This document shows, one piece after another, positions 7,231 through 11,400 of a stretch of 11,400 nt of DNA. The stretch's first letter is position 1, and each line of letters starts with the position of its first letter. The DNA is from an uncultured Flavobacteriales bacterium (GTDB taxonomy: Bacteria > Bacteroidota > Bacteroidia > Flavobacteriales > Vicingaceae), in assembly GCA_913052515.1 (NCBI GenBank), contig CAJXFJ010000021.1:1-11400 (forward strand). Direction: 5' to 3'. A model generated the notes under the pieces. It saw nothing but the letters and a program-made list of their open reading frames with translations, did not search any database and was not told the DNA's origin. The translations under genes were made by a program, and so were the position numbers.

Positions 7231-8220
7231 CTACAAATGCCTTTCAATCAAATCCACCAATCGATTTGAGTATCCGATTTCATTATCATACCATCCTACT
7301 ACTTTAACCATATTTCCAATTACTGATGTAAGCTGAGCATCAAACAAACTACTATGTGGGTTACCTTGCACATCAACGGATACAATTGGATCTTCTGTAT
7401 AGGCGAGAATTCCTTTTAACTCTCCTTCTGCTGCTTTCTTAAATGCTGAATTAATCGCTTCAATACTCTTCGGATTTCTTACTACACATGTAAAATCAGT
7501 TAAAGAACCATCCGGAACTGGAACGCGAATTCCTGCACCTCCCAAGTTTCCATCCAAATGAGGAAAAATCTTGGTGATTGCTTTAGCCGCTCCTGTGGTT
7601 GTTGGAACAATACTTTCAGCGGCTGCCCTTGCTCTTCTTAAATCCCTGTGAGGAGCATCATGCAATTTTTGATCTCCGGTATAAGAATGAACTGTCGTTA
7701 TATAACCACTTTCTATACCACATTCACGATCTAAAATTTTTACCAAAGGAGCTAATGAGTTGGTAGTACAGGATGCATTGGACAACACTTTTTCAGTTCC
7801 ATCTAAAATATCTTCATTAATCCCTAAGACCACCGTTTTAATATCGTCATCTTTTGCAGGAGCAGATATGAGCACTTTTTTAGCTCCAGCTCTTAAATGC
7901 TTTTCTGCACTTTCTTTATCTCTAAATAGTCCCGTTGATTCAATAACTACATCAATCTCTTCTTTTTCCCAAGGTAAATTTTCAGGTAACTTTTCTTGAT
8001 AAAGATGAATTTTATTCCCATTTACGATTAAGTCTTTTCCTTCAACTGAAATCTCACCATTAAATATTCCATGAACCGAATCATACTTGAACAAATGAGC
8101 TAAGGTTTTAGCATCTGCTAAATCATTAATGGCAACTAATTGCATATCTGACTTTTGCAATAAAACCCTTGCCGTCATTCTTCCTATTCGTCCAAATCCA
8201 TTAATTGCAATTTTTTTCAT
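7231..8220 (-). CDS. gapA: Glyceraldehyde-3-phosphate dehydrogenase, type I
   Basis: This cytosolic glycolytic enzyme oxidises glyceraldehyde-3-phosphate with phosphate and NAD. With the ATG at 8220 it has 329 residues and begins MKKIAINGFGRIGR, the Rossmann NAD-binding start of the family. D33 after the second beta strand (INDL) suggests NAD rather than NADP. The catalytic pair is C151 (SNASCTTN) and H178 (TTVHSYTGDQ). The segment RRARAAAESIVPTTTGAAKA and the C-terminal WYDNEIGYSNRLVDLI are canonical. A longer frame reaches an ATG at 8268, but those 16 extra residues would be encoded inside the rpmH terminator hairpin and match nothing in the family. The gene follows rpmH on the same strand, with only 28 bases between the terminator T-tract and the ATG, so its promoter must be very close to or overlap the terminator, or it depends on readthrough. 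Confidence 0.96.
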   Translation of the reverse strand: MKKIAINGFGRIGRMTARVLLQKSDMQLVAINDLADAKTLAHLFKYDSVHGIFNGEISVEGKDLIVNGNKIHLYQEKLPENLPWEKEEIDVVIESTGLFRDKESAEKHLRAGAKKVLISAPAKDDDIKTVVLGINEDILDGTEKVLSNASCTTNSLAPLVKILDRECGIESGYITTVHSYTGDQKLHDAPHRDLRRARAAAESIVPTTTGAAKAITKIFPHLDGNLGGAGIRVPVPDGSLTDFTCVVRNPKSIEAINSAFKKAAEGELKGILAYTEDPIVSVDVQGNPHSSLFDAQLTSVIGNMVKVVGWYDNEIGYSNRLVDLIERHL

Positions 8221-8248
8221 CGTATATTTTCTTTTAAAATTAGACAAT

Positions 8249-8278
8249 AAAAAAAGGGAGTAGTTCACAACTACTCCC
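8249..8278 (-). terminator. Intrinsic terminator of rpmH
   Basis: A perfect 10-bp inverted repeat, GGGAGTAGTT (8256-8265) and AACTACTCCC (8269-8278), encloses a 3-base loop. Read leftward it is followed by seven Ts (8255-8249), a textbook rho-independent terminator 26 bases after the rpmH stop. Read rightward the stem is followed by C and five Ts (8280-8284), so it may also stop antisense transcripts coming from lpxH. Confidence 0.9.
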
Positions 8279-8304
8279 CTTTTTCAAACCTATATAAAAA
8301 CAAA

Positions 8305-8457
8305 TTATGATCGTCTCTCAGCGGAAACGGTAAGCTTTTTTCTTCCCTTTTTTCTTCTGCTACTCAACACTTTTCTACCATTAGCAGATTGCATTCTGCT
8401 TCTGAATCCATGCTTATTTCTTCTCTTTCTTTTTGACGGTTGATACGTTCTTTTCAT
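8305..8457 (-). CDS. rpmH: 50S ribosomal protein L34
   Basis: This small gene encodes 50 residues, from the ATG at 8457-8455 to the TAA at 8307-8305. The translation begins [18 protein letters not shown] and continues with [20 protein letters not shown], the unmistakable L34 signature; about 40% of residues are Lys or Arg. L34 is a structural protein of the large ribosomal subunit. It is slightly longer than the usual 44-46 residues because of a C-terminal tail after [10 protein letters not shown] (VSAERRS). It has its own promoter (TTTG-N21-TACTTTTG) and an intrinsic terminator, so it is probably a single-gene transcript. The usual bacterial neighbour rnpA, normally directly downstream, is absent; the next gene is gapA. 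Confidence 0.97.
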   Translation of the reverse strand: MKRTYQPSKRKRRNKHGFRSRMQSANGRKVLSSRRKKGRKKLTVSAERRS

Positions 8458-8488
8458 AGCTTTATGTGTTTCTCGAACAAACGGACGG

Positions 8489-8521
8489 CAAAAGTAGTAA
8501 TTTTTTCAACAGTGAACCAAA
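8489..8521 (-). promoter_or_regulatory. rpmH promoter, Bacteroidota type
   Basis: Read leftward, TTTG (8521-8518), a 21-base spacer and TACTTTTG (8496-8489) match the Bacteroidota -33/-7 promoter consensus (TTTG and TAnnTTTG) with acceptable spacing. Transcription would start near 8483, giving a leader of roughly 25 bases before the ATG at 8457. This is the best complete promoter in the window and fits a highly expressed ribosomal protein gene. Confidence 0.75.
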
Positions 8522-8570
8522 AACTTTTATAGAAATTATTTTGTTTTTTCTGGCTCGTAAATGGATTGGC

Positions 8571-8578
8571 TAAATTTG
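8571..8578 (+). promoter_or_regulatory. -7 promoter element of the ABC exporter gene
   Basis: TAAATTTG matches TAnnTTTG exactly and ends 16 bases before the ATG at 8595. A T-rich run (8539-8549) lies around the -33 position but has no TTG at the right spacing. Predicted leader is about 10 bases. It is back to back with the rpmH promoter, 50 bases away. Confidence 0.5.
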
Positions 8579-8594
8579 ACAAAAATTAGATGAT

Positions 8595-10385
8595 ATGGCT
8601 CGATTTGGTAGAAAAAAATCAGACGATGATTCACCAAAGAAAAAACTCACCAAAGCTTCACTGAAAAAGTCTTTGCGCTTATTTAAATATGTAAAGCCAT
8701 ATATGGGAACCTTTAGCATTGGCTTGGTCTTTTTGTTCTTGTCAAGCGGTGCATCCATGGTTTTTCCATACTTAACTGGTCAATTGGTAGATGCCGCTAA
8801 CACTTCATTTATTGATCGAATCAATGAAATCGCTCTGCTACTTTTAGCAGTCTTCTTTCTAAATGCCATTTTTTCTTTCTTCCGAATTTATCTGTTTGCA
8901 ATTGTCACTCAAAAAACCTTAGCAAGTTTGAGGCAAGCAACATACTACCAGCTCATTCGATTGAAGATGCAGTTTTTTTCTGAACGAAGAGTTGGAGAAT
9001 TAAACAGCCGTATTTCTTCAGACATTTCATTACTTCAAGAAACTTTAACCACCACTATAGCAGAGCTAATCCGTCAAGTATTAATCATCGTAATTGGTGT
9101 TACCTTACTTACTTATTTATCGATTAAGCTCACTTTATTAATGTTAGCCTTAGTTCCAGTAGTGATTGTGGTTGCTGTAATTTTTGGTAAAAAAATAAAG
9201 TCACTTTCAAAACAAGCTCAAGATACCGTTGCTGACTCCAATGTTATTGTAGAAGAAACTTTACAAGCAATAGCAACGGTAAAAGCCTTTGTTAATGAGC
9301 AATTTGAATACTTAAGATATAAACAAAAAACAGATGAAATTATTGGCATTTCTTTAAAAGGAGCCATTTGGAGAGGAGCTTTTGCTTCATTTATCATCTT
9401 CTGTCTTTTTGGTTCCATCATCGCTGTAATTTGGTATGGAGTTATTTTGGTTCAAGACAATCAACTTTCCATTGGAGACTTATTTACTTTTATTCTGTAT
9501 TCTGTTTTTGTAGGAGCATCTCTTGGAGGAATTGCCGATTTGTATTCGCAACTTCAGAAAGCGATTGGCGCCACAGAAAATTTATTAGAAATTTTTGATG
9601 AAGAGAAAGAAGAAGGAGAGTTGAAAGCAAATTCTACGAATGTTTCTCAAGGCACTATTCAATTCGACAATATTGATTTCTCGTACCCAAACCGACCTGA
9701 CATTCAAGTATTAAAGAAATTAAGTTTTGAAATAAAATCGGGAGAACAAGTTGCCTTAGTAGGTCCTTCAGGTACCGGAAAATCTACCATAACAGCTTTA
9801 ATCTTAAAATTCTTTGAAGTCAATAATGGCGAAATATTAATTGATGGAAAATCCATAAAATCGTATAATCTCAAAGATTTAAGGTCAGCAATGGCTATCG
9901 TTCCACAAGATGTAGTTCTATTTGGTGGAAGCATTTATGATAACATTTTATATGGAAACCCTGAAGCTACTAAAAAGGATGTTGAAGCTGCAGCCCAAAA
10001 AGCGAATGCCGCGGAATTTATTGAAGGCTTTCCTGAAGGATACCAAACCATTGTTGGAGAAAGAGGAGTTCAGCTTTCAGGAGGTCAGAGACAACGAATT
10101 GCAATTGCTAGAGCAATTCTAAAAAATCCGAAAATACTAATCCTCGATGAGGCTACCAGTTCACTAGATTCTCAATCAGAGCAATTGGTTCAGCAAGCTC
10201 TTGATGAGCTAATGAAAGGGAGAACATCATTGGTTATTGCTCATCGACTATCTACCATTCAAAAGGCAGATAATATTCTTGTTTTACAAGATGGTAAGCT
10301 GGTTGAATCTGGAAATCATGAAAAGTTAACTCAAAAAGAAGGAGGACTTTACAAAGAGTTAAAGGCCTTGCAAATGGGACATTAA
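8595..10385 (+). CDS. MsbA-like ABC exporter, fused permease and ATPase
   Basis: This 596-residue half-transporter probably works as a homodimer in the inner membrane. Six hydrophobic segments lie at roughly residues 38-60, 78-103, 160-178, 180-198, 262-286 and 294-316, as in type IV exporters. The ATPase domain follows: Walker A G390-PSGTGKST-398, Q-loop in IVPQDV, signature LSGGQ (494-498), Walker B ending D518 with catalytic E519, D-loop SSLD, and the H-loop H550 in IAHRLST. The N-terminal 25 residues are basic and hydrophilic. Its sequence type covers lipid A flippases (MsbA) as well as multidrug exporters; nearby lpxK and lpxH make a lipid role attractive, but the genes are on a separate transcript, and Bacteroidota carry several such exporters, so the substrate is unassigned. 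The start is the ATG at 8595; an ATG five bases upstream (8590) is out of frame. Confidence 0.92.
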   Translation: MARFGRKKSDDDSPKKKLTKASLKKSLRLFKYVKPYMGTFSIGLVFLFLSSGASMVFPYLTGQLVDAANTSFIDRINEIALLLLAVFFLNAIFSFFRIYLFAIVTQKTLASLRQATYYQLIRLKMQFFSERRVGELNSRISSDISLLQETLTTTIAELIRQVLIIVIGVTLLTYLSIKLTLLMLALVPVVIVVAVIFGKKIKSLSKQAQDTVADSNVIVEETLQAIATVKAFVNEQFEYLRYKQKTDEIIGISLKGAIWRGAFASFIIFCLFGSIIAVIWYGVILVQDNQLSIGDLFTFILYSVFVGASLGGIADLYSQLQKAIGATENLLEIFDEEKEEGELKANSTNVSQGTIQFDNIDFSYPNRPDIQVLKKLSFEIKSGEQVALVGPSGTGKSTITALILKFFEVNNGEILIDGKSIKSYNLKDLRSAMAIVPQDVVLFGGSIYDNILYGNPEATKKDVEAAAQKANAAEFIEGFPEGYQTIVGERGVQLSGGQRQRIAIARAILKNPKILILDEATSSLDSQSEQLVQQALDELMKGRTSLVIAHRLSTIQKADNILVLQDGKLVESGNHEKLTQKEGGLYKELKALQMGH

Positions 10386-11224
10386 GGTTTATAGATCGCA
10401 GTCACAAAACGATCTCTGCCAAACATATCTTGATGAAGCTTTACTTCTTCAAAAGCAGTATTAGTAAAAAGTTGACAAACTTCTTTTCCCAAATCTTCAT
10501 GAATCTCCCAATACAAGCGGCCATTTGGTAAAAGCATTTGATCAGCTATGGCAATCATTCGGCGATAAAACAAAAGTGGCTCATCAAAAGGTGTTAGGGC
10601 AATTAAAGGCTCAAACTCTTTTACATGTGTATCTAATCCCTCAATTTCTTCTTGCTTCACATAAGGCGGATTGCTAACCACGACTTCGTATTTTTTAGGA
10701 GGTATTTGATTTAGAATATCCAATTCAAAAAAATTGACCTTAACACCTAAATTGGCTGCATTTTTTTGGGCAACTAGAAGTGCATCTTTGGAAATCTCAC
10801 ATGCATCAATTGAACTATAATTTCTTTCCAATGCAAGTCCAATGGGTATGCAACCACTTCCTGTGCCTATATCTAAAATGCTTGTTGTTGTTTCTCTTTC
10901 ACGCTCAACAATTATCATAACCAATTCCTCAGTTTCTGCTCTTGGAATCAATACAGATTCATCTACAAAAAATGGATAGCCTAAGAAAATACTTTCTTGA
11001 ATGATATAATCCAATGGTCTATTCTCTTTCAATTCTAGAAGTGCACCTTTAATTAGATTGACCTTTTGTTTGTCAACTTCTTCATTAGCTTTCAATTGAA
11101 GTCCTGCCCTATTTAAGTTTAGAAAATGTTCTGAAAGTATTCTTATATGTGCATCAATCTCACCTTCTGAAATAATTTCAGAAAGCTCCTTTCTGACACT
11201 TTGAATAAACTCTTTTACCTTCAT
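10382..11224 (-). CDS. prmC: Peptide chain release factor N5-glutamine methyltransferase
   Basis: PrmC (HemK) methylates the Gln of the GGQ motif in release factors RF1 and RF2, using S-adenosylmethionine, which improves termination of translation. The 280-residue protein has the helical N-terminal release-factor-binding domain (about 1-85), the linker motif LIPRAETEELV (92-102, usually PRPETE; Ala replaces the Pro here), the SAM-binding motif LDIGTGSGC (117-125), the acidic E143 after the second strand, and the substrate-binding NPPY (185-188). The stop codon overlaps that of the convergent exporter gene within TTAA. The gene is divergent from ribD, with 53 bases between the two start codons. 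The best leftward promoter candidate there is TAACTTGG (11253-11246), one mismatch from the -7 consensus and without a clear -33 box. Confidence 0.95.
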   Translation of the reverse strand: MKVKEFIQSVRKELSEIISEGEIDAHIRILSEHFLNLNRAGLQLKANEEVDKQKVNLIKGALLELKENRPLDYIIQESIFLGYPFFVDESVLIPRAETEELVMIIVERERETTTSILDIGTGSGCIPIGLALERNYSSIDACEISKDALLVAQKNAANLGVKVNFFELDILNQIPPKKYEVVVSNPPYVKQEEIEGLDTHVKEFEPLIALTPFDEPLLFYRRMIAIADQMLLPNGRLYWEIHEDLGKEVCQLFTNTAFEEVKLHQDMFGRDRFVTAIYKP

Positions 11225-11264
11225 GAAAGCCTTTGTTTAAGAGTGCCAAGTTAGGTTTTTATTC

Positions 11265-11272
11265 TACTTTTG
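11265..11272 (+). promoter_or_regulatory. Bacteroidota -7 promoter element just before ribD
   Basis: TACTTTTG is a perfect TAnnTTTG match ending 5 bases before the ATG at 11278. The predicted transcription start is at or within a base or two of the initiation codon. No TTG occurs at the ideal -33 spacing; the nearest TTTG (11232-11235) is 29 bases upstream, which is too far. Confidence 0.5.
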
Positions 11273-11277
11273 ACGCT

Positions 11278-11400
11278 ATGCACAGCAAGGATGAATACTA
11301 TATGCGAAGAGCGCTGCAGCTTGCCCTAAAAGGCAAGTTTTCCGTTGCTCCAAACCCAAGAGTTGGCTGTGTTATAGTTCATAAAAATGAAATTATTGGC
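11278..11400 (+). CDS. ribD: Riboflavin biosynthesis protein RibD, N-terminal fragment (3' end beyond window)
   Basis: Only the first 41 codons are present. They read [20 protein letters not shown] and then [21 protein letters not shown], which is the start of the RibD deaminase domain (family pattern M-x-x-A-L-x-L-A and V-x-P-N-P-x-V-G-x-V-I-V). The domain deaminates the pyrimidine intermediate after GTP cyclohydrolase II in riboflavin synthesis; the catalytic His-Ala-Glu and Cys motifs and the reductase domain would lie beyond the edge. A second in-frame ATG occurs at codon 9, but the first gives the typical N-terminal length. The gene is divergent from prmC, a neighbour pair I regard as common in Bacteroidota. 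Confidence 0.9.
   Translation, partial: MHSKDEYYMRRALQLALKGKFSVAPNPRVGCVIVHKNEIIG

Noticed and set aside
7760..7999. Rightward open frame inside gapA
   Set aside because: Antisense shadow of the gapA coding pattern, rich in Ser, with no recognisable domain.
8221..8268. 16-codon upstream extension of gapA to an ATG at 8268
   Set aside because: It lies inside the rpmH terminator hairpin and T-tract, and the family starts at MKKIAINGFGRIG, i.e. the ATG at 8220.
8570..8758. Leftward open frame over the exporter start region
   Set aside because: It covers the exporter promoter and first codons in antisense; no promoter or homology supports it.
9218..10122. Several short open frames on both strands inside the ABC exporter gene
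   Set aside because: All overlap conserved transporter sequence including the ATPase motifs and have no independent support.
8595..10385. Firm assignment of the exporter as the lipid A flippase MsbA
   Set aside because: The motifs are generic to the exporter family, and proximity to lpxK/lpxH on another transcript is not enough to fix the substrate.
1..11400. CRISPR arrays, insertion sequences, tRNA/rRNA genes, riboswitches or a novel defence-type cassette
   Set aside because: No direct repeat series, transposase, terminal inverted repeats or structured RNA pattern was seen; genes fill the window and all are conserved housekeeping families.

Overview
This AT-rich window comes from a Gram-negative member of the Bacteroidota, most likely a marine-type Cytophagales relative; the genus is inference only. 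Three things point that way. Four starts are preceded by perfect matches to the Bacteroidota -7 promoter element TAnnTTTG. Ribosome binding sites are weak or absent. One gene encodes a typical Bacteroidota lipoprotein with a DUF4369-like N-terminus and a thioredoxin domain. Nearly every base belongs to a conserved housekeeping gene. No mobile element, CRISPR array, phage gene, tRNA or rRNA is visible, and no stretch over 300 bases lacks a gene.

Layout: (1) A leftward pair: a Nif3/YbgI-family protein (1889-792), then a coiled-coil zinc-ribbon protein (789 to beyond the left edge), 2 bases apart. (2) A compact rightward cluster: lpxK (TTG start) - purine nucleoside phosphorylase - gatB - thioredoxin-fold lipoprotein - lpxH (TTG start). 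The genes overlap or nearly abut, apart from a 31-base gap before gatB that carries a hairpin and a promoter-like element. (3) A leftward block: rpmH (50 codons, 8457-8305) with a clear promoter and intrinsic terminator, then gapA (8220-7231). (4) A rightward MsbA-like ABC exporter (8595-10385), convergent with prmC (11224-10382); their stop codons share one TTAA. (5) Divergent from prmC, the first 41 codons of ribD, cut by the right edge.

Functionally, lpxK and lpxH are lipid A biosynthesis steps, and the ABC exporter resembles the lipid A flippase, so envelope assembly is a loose theme. It is mixed with purine salvage, glutaminyl-tRNA formation, glycolysis, translation (L34, release-factor methylation) and riboflavin synthesis. 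I found no undescribed multi-gene system. The points most worth a second look are an Asp at the purine-specificity position of the nucleoside phosphorylase, promoter elements almost touching start codons, TTG starts on both lipid A genes, and the tight rpmH terminator/gapA junction.
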